Below, one piece after another: positions 9,998 through 21,900 of a DNA stretch of 25,531 nt. The position numbers and the translations under genes are program-made. The stretch covers positions 4,770 through 30,300 of the forward strand of contig KN892693.1 in NCBI GenBank assembly GCA_000934455.1, given 5' to 3'. This DNA comes from Apostichopus parvimensis (lineage: Eukaryota; Echinodermata; Holothuroidea; Aspidochirotida; Stichopodidae). Numbering within the stretch: the stretch's first letter is position 1; each line of letters begins with the position of its first letter. Under the pieces are notes generated by a model. The model was not told the DNA's origin, searched no databases, and saw nothing but the letters and a program-made list of their open reading frames with translations.

Positions 9998-12900
9998 GTA
10001 CAAGTTATTCTGTGTTTTTGGGGTCTAAGTTTCAATATGTTGTTACAAGTTACAGACAGTGTCAATCCAGCCTAAGTTAGGCTACATCAGCCCGTATGCC
10101 CCGGCTGCAATCCGTTGTAAATTAGGCCCTTGCACCTGTCCATGTAAACTTGGCAGTGTTTGCTATAGACAAACTTAAGTCTAAGACTTTTACTTTTTAA
10201 TGTAGTTCTCATGTTTAGGCATATGACTATTGTTAATTCACCTTCGACGTGGACAGAATGGAAACATAATAACTGATTGGTAAATGGTAACCTAAGTTAA
10301 GGCTTCATTTCAATTGCATCAGTTAGGCCTAGACGTGTGAGTTCAAGTGGCTACACTTGAGCTCAAGTAGGCCAGGCTGTGAAAATCAATTGTTGCACAA
10401 TTGTCGATATATGGATGAAAAAGCCAACCTATAATATCCAAAACAGCTGGGCACCAACATTGTTATGATTATGGGTTTTTGAATTGTTAATGTCAGCCCA
10501 GGCCTACAGGGTGTTACTAAAACGAATGACAATTGCGTTACACATAACGAATGACAATATGTTGTACACACTAAAAAATTGTGTTGACTAAAACGAATGA
10601 CAGTGAATGACAGCACAGACATTTGCTTCATCCGGATATCACAGTTCAGACTTCGTGGGTATATTAAAGCCACGCAAACCGAGTGGACGCGAAGTGCGTG
10701 GCTTACAGATCTAGTAAAGTGCTGACAAGATATACAAACGCAGTATGCGAAATTGTCAGTCTGATTTTAAAAAGTAAATTTAACGTCATTTTTCCGATAT
10801 TAATTGTTAGAAACTAACAATACTATAATCTTGAAACGGCTAAAAATTTCAGCCTGAGTCCTTATATTATGAATTACACCAAAACCCTGCAACCACGTAA
10901 CATGCGAGTTTCCTCAAATCATTTTTGCACAGAAAACCAATAACCGCATTTACTCCACTCCGTTAATCATTCTATCTCTTCTCACTGTTGTCATTCGTTG
11001 TCATTCGTTGTCATTCGCTGTCATTCGCTGTCATTCGCGAATGATAATTAACCTTGTACAAAGTCAATTGTCATTCGGTCATTCGCTGTCATTCGTTTTA
11101 GTTTGTCCTGGCCTACAGACATCTGTGAAATATATATTAAGCAGATTGCTATCACATCAAATTTGTGTTGCCATAAAATAGCATAAAGGCATTGAAGACT
11201 CGCCCCAAACCGGGTGCCGCCCTCTGAAAAAGTTAACTTTCCGTTGCTTGCAATCTTTTATCTGGACCTGAGATGTCCATCGCTGCTATGTACTGTGTTG
11301 GGGGTAGTGACCGTAGCTGCATGTATTGACTGTACACTAGTGTCTAATTACTGACGGTAGCAAGCTGTGTGTGTATTTTCTGGGAGTGATGGTGGTGTCT
11401 AACACTTTTGTTACACCTCATTCGAAATTAGGTCAGATTACCGACGTGAGACGTTTCTTTGTGCGCGAGTCTTCCCTCCCTCTAATGTAAGACTGATCCG
11501 AAACTGTTAGATCAAATATAAACCAGCTTAAGTGATGAAAATCCTGAATTTTATCAAAATAATTAGACCAGTATGTTGTCCAGTAATCCTTGTTTTTACA
11601 TTGATTAACCCTATCTTTCCATTGATGAACTTTGATAATCACTGGTAAGTCCATTTACATGTGAAAATATCGGTTTAACAGCCTAAAATCCATGGTTATT
11701 GGGGATAAGCTTGGTTTTGGGGTAATTGTGAACACAGAACCAATGGTTCATCAGCAAACATGTGTGTCTTTAAGACATAGTTGGGGTGGGGGGGGGGGTA
11801 AGGAGAGTGAGGGATGGACGGAGGAAGGGCATTAATGACATTGAACCCTTTAACATGGCTNNNNNNNNNNNNNNNNNNNNNNNNNNNNNNNNNNNNNNNN
11901 NNNNNNNNNNNNNNNNNNNNNNNNNNNNNNNNNNNNNNNNNNNNNNNNNNNNNNNNNNNNNNNNNNNNNNNNNNNNNNNNNNNNNNNNNNNNNNNNNNNN
12001 NNNNNNNNNNNNNNNNNNNNNNNNNNNNNNNNNNNNNNNNNNNNNNNNNNNNNNNNNNNNNNNNNNNNNNNNNNNNNNNNNNNNNNNNNNNNNNNNNNNN
12101 NNNNNNNNNNNNNNNNNNNNNNNNNNNNNNNNNNNNNNNNNNNNNNNNNNNNNNNNNNNNNNNNNNNNNNNNNNNNNNNNNNNNNNNNNNNNNNNNNNNN
12201 NNNNNNNNNNNNNNNNNNNNNNNNNNNNNNNNNNNNNNNNNNNNNNNNNNNNNNNNNNNNNNNNNNNNNNNNNNNNNNNNNNNNNNNNNNNNNNNNNNNN
12301 NNNNNNNNNNNNNNNNNNNNNNNNNNNNNNNNNNNNNNNNNNNNNNNNNNNNNNNNNNNNNNNNNNNNNNNNNNNNNNNNNNNNNNNNNNNNNNNNNNNN
12401 NNNNNNNNNNNNNNNNNNNNNNNNNNNNNNNNNNNNNNNNNNNNNNNNNNNNNNNNNNNNNNNNNNNNNNNNNNNNNNNNNNNNNNNNNNNNNNNNNNNN
12501 NNNNNNNNNNNNNNNNNNNNNNNNNNNNNNNNNNNNNNNNNNNNNNNNNNNNNNNNNNNNNNNNNNNNNNNNNNNNNNNNNNNNNNNNNNNNNNNNNNNN
12601 NNNNNNNNNNNNNNNNNNNNNNNNNNNNNNNNNNNNNNNNNNNNNNNNNNNNNNNNNNNNNNNNNNNNNNNNNNNNNNNNNNNNNNNNNNNNNNNNNNNN
12701 NNNNNNNNNNNNNNNNNNNNNNNNNNNNNNNNNNNNNNNNNNNNNNNNNNNNNNNNNNNNNNNNNNNNNNNNNNNNNNNNNNNNNNNNNNNNNNNNNNNN
12801 NNNNNNNNNNNNNNNNNNNNNNNNNNNNNNNNNNNNNNNNNNNNGGGGGGGGTAAGGAGAGTGAGGGATGGACGGAGGAAGGGCATTAATGACATTGAAC

Positions 12901-15900
12901 CCTTTAACATGGCTGTAATGTATCCAAAACAAGGGGGTATATAACTTACCTTACAGTAAAAAAGAGAGCAATTTCAGACAGATAATATATCATAACTGGA
13001 GACCATGTACATAACAAGAGTAATTTATATAAGATCTAGCAAATTCCCCTGGTTAAACATCCAAAACCATCTACATGCCATTGCTTGCACGATTGGTCCT
13101 GTGGTGTAAGGCCACACACTTGCAACCATGATGTGGTAGAAATCTTTGTATACCCTAAAAAAAGGAACTTTGAACTTGTATAGAAATTGCTTGTTTAGTA
13201 ACATAATGACAGTATCACCTCACCAAAAGATGTTTCACATTTTAGACATTTTAGACACAAAGCACTGCATCTATAATGTGATACATAAATCTTGTTTGAA
13301 CTGCTTGCACAAGGTGTAAGCAGCAACCTGCAGGACTTGACAATTGACCTTCTCTCTCACTTAGGTGAGATATATAACCGTACAGTAGTACCACTGTGTA
13401 GAGCTCCAAAAGGTGAACAATTAATGTTGTCTCATTGGTATGCTGAAAAAACACTACAGCAAATGTTGTTCTCACATCAAAGAGATTTAATTGTATGTAA
13501 ACAGTTTCATACTTAAGAGACTTTTGTTGCTGTTACAGGCTAGATGTCTACAGGAAGATTCCAAAGGACCTGACACAGCCAACCTATGCTGGGGCTGCAG
13601 GTGAGTTCTCTAAAATCTGAATATTTTTAAAGCAGTTCATAATTTTTGCCCATTTACTACCATCTCTCTACAATATTTGTTCTCGAATATCAATGAATTA
13701 CATCTTTTGACGTGTCATGAAAAACTTGGCATATTACAACAAACCATGTTTTACCACTACACGTCCAGCTCCAGCTTGTTTATTCTGCCCTTTTCGAGTT
13801 ATTGCAAGTCACTGGCTGCTTCCTGTTGTGATATGAGCCCTAAAATATCAGGATGCACTGTATATTTATGTGAGTACTTGCAATACAAGCCCCACATACA
13901 GATCATGATGTCAAACTACATTGCAGGAAATATCAAACCGAAAGACTGAAGGAGGAGGTTTGATCTGTAGTCCTGAGGATCAACCCTTTTGGACTATAGT
14001 AGGATCACATAATTCATTTCATATTTTTCTTTTTGCCCTTTTGGCATTCCATGGAAACCCAACGTTTAAATCAGTGCCAATGAGCACCGGTCTGTCTGTA
14101 TTTGTACATGATTTAATCCACACACTTTTTGTCTATAACTTTCTTTCCCTTTCTCTTACAGTCTCAGTACTGAGTGCTCTTTTCATCTCATTCCTCTTAC
14201 TCTCTGAATTTTACTATTTCATAAAACCAGAAGTGTAAGTAGCACCGTTTTGTCTTATTTTCTCTCATTTATTCATCATATTAACCAAAGACAAGAGACA
14301 CTGCATTTGTGGGCAGAAACAAACAACAACAACAACAAAACAACAAAAAACAGAGGGTAGAAGAAAAGAAAACCTTGTGGACTTGTGAAAGCTGGTGCTC
14401 GTTTAAAAACAGCTGATTTGCTTTGTAGTTAGTACCAGGAGCACCAGAAATTGTTGCATCATCTATCGAATTTGCGCAATCCAAAAATTTATCCAATTTT
14501 TCGACAAAACTTGTCTACCCACATTTTTATATGCAAAGTACTGAAGGTGAGGCCTGTGAAGGTTAGCAGGTCTGTTCTGGGTGAAGTTTCTATACTTTCG
14601 ATGTTCTAACAAAGCACTTAGCAATCAAATTTGCCCTCTGGCAGATAATTTACACGAAAGGAATTGTCAAATTACAAACATGGGTTTTGTAGCCTGCCTG
14701 ACTGCAGTTCACATATAGTCAGGCAAAACAGTGTCTGTGTGCTCCTATAAAGCTAGAAAATGCTACAGAAAAACTCATGAAATAATATCATAGAGATTAC
14801 AGTTATGCATATGTCAACAGATTTCATTAAATCATATTTATTATATGTTTACAAGACTGTAAACCATTAACTTTATTGATGCATGTGTACATAGCTAATA
14901 CAACAGTAGTAAATGTATATACAAACTATGTAGAATTTAAATTCATTGATTGTTTCAAGTGTGTGCAAAAATTGTTGATGATTACAGGTCCAAATGAAAG
15001 TCTTAATTTAAATTTCTCTCGTCGAGTCGTCAGATTGTGTACAGATAGTGTGGAGAAGGATTTAAGATAAGTTTTGTAACGCAACAAGTTTGGCTGCTTG
15101 GAAGAAGCAGATATTTTACATCTAGGTTTGCCATAATTGACAAATCTTCCTGCAAAGTAATTTCAACTTCCTAACCAACTCTTCTTCAACCAACCTTTGT
15201 TTTTTATCCCGACAGAGTGAGTGAACTTTATGTCGATAATCCCGGTGAAGTGGAGATGCTAAATGTTCACATCAATATTTCGCTAGTAAAACTCAGGTGT
15301 TCGTGTAAGTATAATAGTGTTAAGAATACAACAGTTTTACAACCTGATTGTTTGGGTTTTATGATGACAAAACATGATGAGCCATACAATGCCAGTGCTT
15401 CTCACCTACTTGTCTGCATTGCCCCGGTAATGGAATTCATCTTCTCCCCCCAAATGACAGCTTTTAAAGCTCCTGTCTGTGTTTAATATATTAGTAGCAA
15501 TTACTGAATAATATCTACACAAATTTAGAGGTATGCAATTTTTGAGTTAAAGCATGTCCCACATAATATCTCGTAAGTCATGTGCTATCAACCAGCTAGT
15601 AAGAATCTAATAACTTGAGTCGGTGTGACGATAACATATATGTTTCACAGCAAGGCAAATTTTTGACTGTCATCTGATCATGAGATACAACCAAATACCA
15701 AATTTCAGCTTTGGAGGCCGTCCAACTGACGACTAGTTTTATTACATCAAATTCAGATTGCATTGTAACTAAATATCTCCATGTAGGTATAAAAGGGGTA
15801 AATTGGTATAGCCCTCCATAACTTTGAAGATACTGAAATTTATAAAAAATAAAAAGGTAGACCTATGATCCACCCATGGGGGAGTTTTACTGGCCCAAAG

Positions 15901-18900
15901 CTGGTGTTGTCTTCACCAAACTTAAACATCTCTCCCACAATGTACATATTATTCGTTTCTGTATTATTTTGCTACAATTTTTAGATTCGGACAACCAAAA
16001 AGTAAAACTGGCTTGTTCTCAGGACAAACCCGAAAACATCCCCAAAAATGTAATTGATCAAAGGTATTAATAGTTGTAGTAGATTTGTAATAATTATTAA
16101 TATATTGACATTTTTCTGACTTTTTTTTATTCTAGCAATCAGTTTAAATGCAACTTGTGTTCTCTATCTTTCTCACAGTTATTGGTTTGGATATTCAAGA
16201 TGACATGGGCAGGCACGAGGTAGGACATGTAGATAACACCGTCAAAGAACCAATCAATGGAGGAGTTGGATGCAGATTTGAAAGCAATTTCAGGATAAAC
16301 AAGGCAAGAAATATTGTTTTTGAGATTTCAAATCTCATTTGACAAGCACATCGTTGAAATCTGTTTGAAAATACTTTGAAATGAAAATCTGTTTGGAGTT
16401 ATTCTGCTTTGTAGGAGATTCTCTCAAAGTACAGTATTTGATAATATAGATATTAGTGTAGTTCGCTATTTGTCTTGTTTTTTAACTCCACTTAACTAAA
16501 TTGATCAGAATCTATATGTATGTATATATATATATATGTTGTATGTATATTAGATCCTCCTGCAAGCAGGAACTCGCGAAGCAGTCTCATTGGCTTATCA
16601 AAGCCGCAAGCTGACCGAAGTCAATCTCTTACATTCATATTTAACGTCCATGATTATGAATTGTTAATTGTCAACAACTCTGTAACTGGACGACATACAT
16701 TAAACTGGGAGTGACTCGAACCGGGGACCTTATGATTGAAAGGAATTGGCGTTAACCACTGAGCTAACACTCCATATGATACCATTACGGATAGAAATAT
16801 GAGTTAGTGTTAAAAGAATAAAGTATCCACATACAATGTATAAAACCATAGACAAAATTTTGGAAAACTCCAAAAAATATTTTTGCTACAAGAGGAATTT
16901 CTTTCGTCCATTTGACAATATGTAAATAAAGACTTCACAAGATGGTGATTCTTTTCAAATCATATCAATCAATAAAACTTAATCGTAAGTTTTCTGGCAA
17001 TCAAGTTGATGATTTTTGTTGTATGTTTTCATATGCTATAGGTACCTGGTAATTTTCATGTATCTACACATGCAGTGGGTATGAACCAACCACAACGGGT
17101 AGATTTTTCTCATATTATCCATGAGATAACCCTTGGTGCTGATTTACAGGTAAGCCTTTTCTCAAGTTTATTCAACTAAATTTAAATGAATCGAAATGCT
17201 AGCCAGCTGAATTGAACTAGGGACAGCCTGCAATGTACAATCTGCAATGATGCTCTACATCTTTCCCTATGAAAGTTGTGCTGGAAAAACTATGTTTTAT
17301 TCCCCAGCACAACTGTCAAAGGTTGTTTGAAGAATTTTTTGATAGATTCACAGGTTACATACACAAAATGTGTTTGTTATCTTACATATTTGTTGTTGTT
17401 CTTTGCTCATTTTTTTGTTTCATTGTTGCAATAAGAGAGACAATGAAGCAGTACCCATAAACTTTATGAAAATTAATTCTACTAGCTGCTTTAAAAGTGG
17501 CTGGTTATGCAGTGTTGTGATAGCTTCTCCAGTGCAAGGTGACAAACATCAATGATACATTTACAATGAAACCTCAAAACTTAAAGGTTAGGCCTTCACC
17601 AATTTCATAGCAGCCCTGCCTAGCCTTTACCAACATATGTCTATTCCATAATGGTGGAGAGGTATTTTCCATACTGTTTTCTATGAAACATTCCACTTCT
17701 CACTAATTAGAGTGAGCCTAAAAAAAGGGCAATATACTAGGTGCACCCATTATAATTTAGTCCAACAGTATAAAATACCATTCTCATAGCAAATCTACCA
17801 TACATGACCTTGTTTAGATATAAGCTTGCATATTTTGGGGATATGCATGAATACGTCATTGGTGAGGTAATTTTTATTTTTATATTTAAAATCTATAACC
17901 TGAAAATTTGTATACAGGGAATAATTCTCTATTTTGTCAAGCAGTTTTAAAGCTTCTAGATTTTGTCACTTATAAAGTAATATAGTTCATGGGTATATAT
18001 ATGCTATTAATCTTTGAAAATGTGTAGCAATTTGACCATTTTGCGTAACATATTGCTATGCGATACCGAATAAGTTATATCCTGATATATATGCCAATAA
18101 TACCACCAGCAATTTTAACTGTTTGCTATGTTTGCTGATTCAATATACCAACTGGCAACAGCTGGTAACTATGATGTTTTCATGCTAAATCTGAGTTGGT
18201 ACTCTGTTGATTTAAGCCATTGACAACTGTTGACATGATTTCAGTTAAATGTTTGGACTGCCGGTTAATTAAACACAGTCTTTGCTGCTCTGTCTTTAGA
18301 ATAGAGTTAAAAAAGATTGAATTGCACAGTGTGATGCAAACTTTGACAATTTTGTGGTATGTAGGAAGTTAAGAAGTGGTTCATATTTAATGTTCTTCCA
18401 TGTGGAGGGATTCATATATCTTCAGTTTTCAAAGTGACCTAGCTATTGGCTGAAATGAAATATGAAAAACAGAAAATCCTTCAGATATGCTGTATTCAGA
18501 GATGAAAACCTGATCTGAGGTTGATGGCATGTTTAATTGCAAAGATATTTAATGGTTGAGTGTAACATTAGAAATGAATTTTGAAATAGAAGAGTTGATA
18601 GAAAACCAGCTTGGCAGTCTTATATATCTGTATTACTTTGAATCTAAATCAAAATTGTAATGGAAATTTCATGCAGTATAGTTTTATCCTTCATGTATAT
18701 ATTGTCATATTGTCTGCCATCAGGGTTAAAACTCTTTAAATTGTTTGATTTAAAATATCTCATTTCTGGATTTTTTCTTTGTCTTTCAGAACAAAAGTTT
18801 AGATGCAGCTGCTTTTAACCCCTTAGAAGGAACAGACCACTCAGAAGCCAAATGTTAGTTCACTTTTTAGTAGTTAGCTTACCAATTACTGTCAAGTAGT

Positions 18901-21900
18901 TCTCATATGAATGGTTCACGGTACAACTTCCTAGGATATCATACTGACGAGAGGGGACACAAGGGTGGGGGGGGGGAGAGGGCGCTTCAGCTCCATGGCC
19001 CACCTGGGAAGTATGGGATAAAGAATTATGTATTGTTATTTTCATAATATTTAAGGCAAATTGAAGACTTTCAAAAGAATCCCAGTGACATAGCTGTCTC
19101 GAGGGTCTCGACCAGACTCTTGACACCAATGTATATATACCTCTTCTATAGTCCCATTGATTCTTAAGTTTTTACAAGGATTCACCTCTACATCTCACTG
19201 AAGACTTAACATGTTACCTTCAATTTCTATGTATGACTTTTAGCTTTGATTGTCAAAACATCTGTTAGTAGATTTATTCTCTGCCTTTTTCTTTGGGCAA
19301 ACCCCCCCTCCCCCCCCCCACACTTTTATATGCACCTTTTGTGAGATCATCTCTTTTGATTAATCTCTGGGTTACAATTTGTATGATTTTGCTGAGAATT
19401 TACATTTGTTTGGATAATGTAACTTTATGTCATCCTTGTTTAAGTTAAGACTTGATAATTAATATTTTATGATCAGTTTAATCAGAAGATAACTCTCAGG
19501 GTCAATCCCTACAACTGGTTTGATTTTTTTTTGGAAAGTTCAAGGCTCTTCAATTCACAAAATTGTAAGCAATTACTCAGTGGTATTGTAACCTTCAGCA
19601 TTAATATAGTCCACTTTTTAGCTGTGAATTGCTTTAAAATGCAAATTTGTTTTATTTCATTTGGTAGTCAGAGCAGAGACAGGTTAAACTTTTGTGTCCC
19701 TGAAGAATTTGAAAAAAGAATTGGGGTGAAAAAGAAATAATCTCAGAAGTTACAAAAACAATTTTTCATTTATGTTGAAAGAATACCGGTATATTTGATT
19801 GTCTACTTTATGATACAGCTTGTTTTATAGTTTTGGGATATTTTTCTTATTTTTGCTTTCCGAGAGGTAATCTGTCATTTGATATTGTTTTCTCTCAGCT
19901 GATGAGTCACATGACTACTATCTTCAAATAGTCCCGACGGTATACAAACATCTAAATGGCAACGAAGATATATCCTACCAGTATACTTATGCCTACAAGG
20001 TGAGTGCTTTGAGCCATATTTATAACACCTTTAATACATCCTCAATGGTCATATATCCCACCCTCCCCTCTCCTCCTTCCCCCATCCCCCATCCCCCTCC
20101 TCTACCTCCCCATAGCCATATACTGTTTGTACTTGCTGGCAAACATAGTTTAAGGCACTATTTTTTTTCTTTATAAGAAGAATGTTATGACCTCAAATAA
20201 GATGACATGCTTTACAGACTTTTAAAGGTTCACAGTGTGTTGCACTTATTCACTGGGTGCTACGTTATAGACGTAACATTAATTTTGTTTGTTTTCTTTT
20301 AAATGTGTTTATACATCTATGTGTATGCCCATGCACACCATTTGCTTTATGTTAAAAATATCATCCATCGACTTTTCAACAGAACTGTTGGTGGGGGGGG
20401 GGGGGTCATTTGGAAGAGACAGGGAAGTTTAAGGGGATGCTTTGGTGTGTGATTGTGTTGCACTATAACATAAAATGGATGCTTCCGACTTCTGTTCTGG
20501 TAATATTTATGCTATATGTTCACAATTATGCCGAAAGACCTTCGAATCTGACTTGTTTCTCTCAGCATTCTACGGGTGAAACAGACTCGATGCTACATGC
20601 TCAGACTGAAGCAACATACTAGAAGACTTTGACTTGATTATCTCTCTCAGACTGAAACCAAGTTTCTGAAGAAAACAGATTAGATGCTATTCTTCTTCAG
20701 ACTTAGAACACGAGACTGAACAATGACCGAAGAAACAACAGAGTGGAGAAAACGCACTAATTAACTAATTAGCCTAGTGACTCCAGCTGCAGGCTGGAGA
20801 ATCTGACATCGACTTTGTCCTCAGAAATGAACCAAGCGACTGAAGAAGACAGACTTGATAAAGTGTGGTGTTCAGATCTAGACAACATACTGGAGAATCT
20901 TGAGTTGAATTGTCTTAGAATTTTATCCAATTGTCTGGAGAAAACAGACTTGACAATCTGATGTGACATTGTGACTGATGGACAGACCAGAGTATCAAGT
21001 TCAAAAGTTCAAAGCGACAGACTGAAGATGTGAACCAATGTCTGAGGCAAATCATTAATTTTCTGTAATATAAATTGGAATCTACCTGCCTGCACTTGAA
21101 AGTTGTCGGTCTAATGCATTTCTTGTCTGGTTTGCACACAGGCAATTTTGCCCGAGAAATATGGAACCTTTGTCAAGAGCATTTTCTGAAGATTCATTCC
21201 TAAAAAACAAATTAACAAAATGCCTAAATTTTGTTCCATTTCTTCAACAAAAGTGCTTGAACAACATTAGTGACAAATTATTAGTATGACTAACGATCAT
21301 CCAATCTTACAAGAATAATCTACTCAAATAATAAGATGAACTTAATTTAGATGTAAGATGTTAATAATGCCCTCCCATACTGTATATATAGTCTCATTGT
21401 CTCATTGTTTATTCACGGCCTACAGCATTATTCTGCCTTTGGCCATGGAGGCAGGTCTCTACCAGCAATATGGTTCCGATATCAGATCAGTCCGATCACC
21501 GTCAAGTATCATGAAAAGAGAGCTCCATTCTATACCTTCATCACAACGGTGAGTTTAAAGTACCAGATTACAGATGTGATTGGACAGAGCATGTTTGAGA
21601 TCACTGAAAGGAGGAGGGGGAAGGGGGAGGGAGGGAAAGAGAGGGGTGAGAGGATGGAGGGGAAGAATTCAAAGAATACTGTCAACTTCTTGAACTTGTA
21701 TAAGCAGCAAGAATATTTGGATTTTATATAGATCAGTTGGGTTTGACTGCATTTTGGGCTTAAAAACTTTGGACAATGTTCATATATTCTTGTTAAATTA
21801 AGAGCAAACTTCTTATATTTTGAGATGAATGAATGAAGAAACGACAGTTTTTATTTGAAGCTCTCATACTTTACCATAGATGTGGGATACATGGTAATGT

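Larger units (their letters stand above)
9998..13538 (+). other. ERGIC1: ERGIC1 intron 1 with transposon remnants and gap
   Basis: This intron is 3541 bp including 984 undetermined bases. It contains the 601-bp element (10510-11110), MITE-like copy 3 (11187-11481) and the gap (11861-12844). Long ORFs running through the gap consist of Ns and are not real. Nothing recognisable was seen in 12915-13538. Confidence 0.8.
16304..17041 (+). other. ERGIC1: ERGIC1 intron 5 (GC-AG)
   Basis: 738-bp intron starting gcaaga and ending gctatag. It hosts a TA/TATG-rich microsatellite and the SINE-like element. Confidence 0.88.

Noticed and set aside
10985..11040. CRISPR array
   Set aside because: The 10-bp repeats have no spacers and lie at the end of a transposon-like element in an animal intron.
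11696..12944. Four long ORFs of 360-404 codons on both strands
   Set aside because: They consist almost wholly of undetermined bases read through the assembly gap; only their ends are real sequence and these are the duplicated poly-G flank.
13921..14238. A 105-codon plus-strand gene
   Set aside because: Its end is ERGIC1 exon 3 in frame; the upstream part is intron 2 read-through.
16707..16773. A functional tRNA gene on the minus strand
   Set aside because: A and B boxes are good, but the anticodon and T stems do not pair and the sequence continues into a SINE-like body and tail.
21405..21731. A 108-codon plus-strand gene
   Set aside because: It is ERGIC1 exon 9 extended into flanking intron sequence, including the G/A tract.
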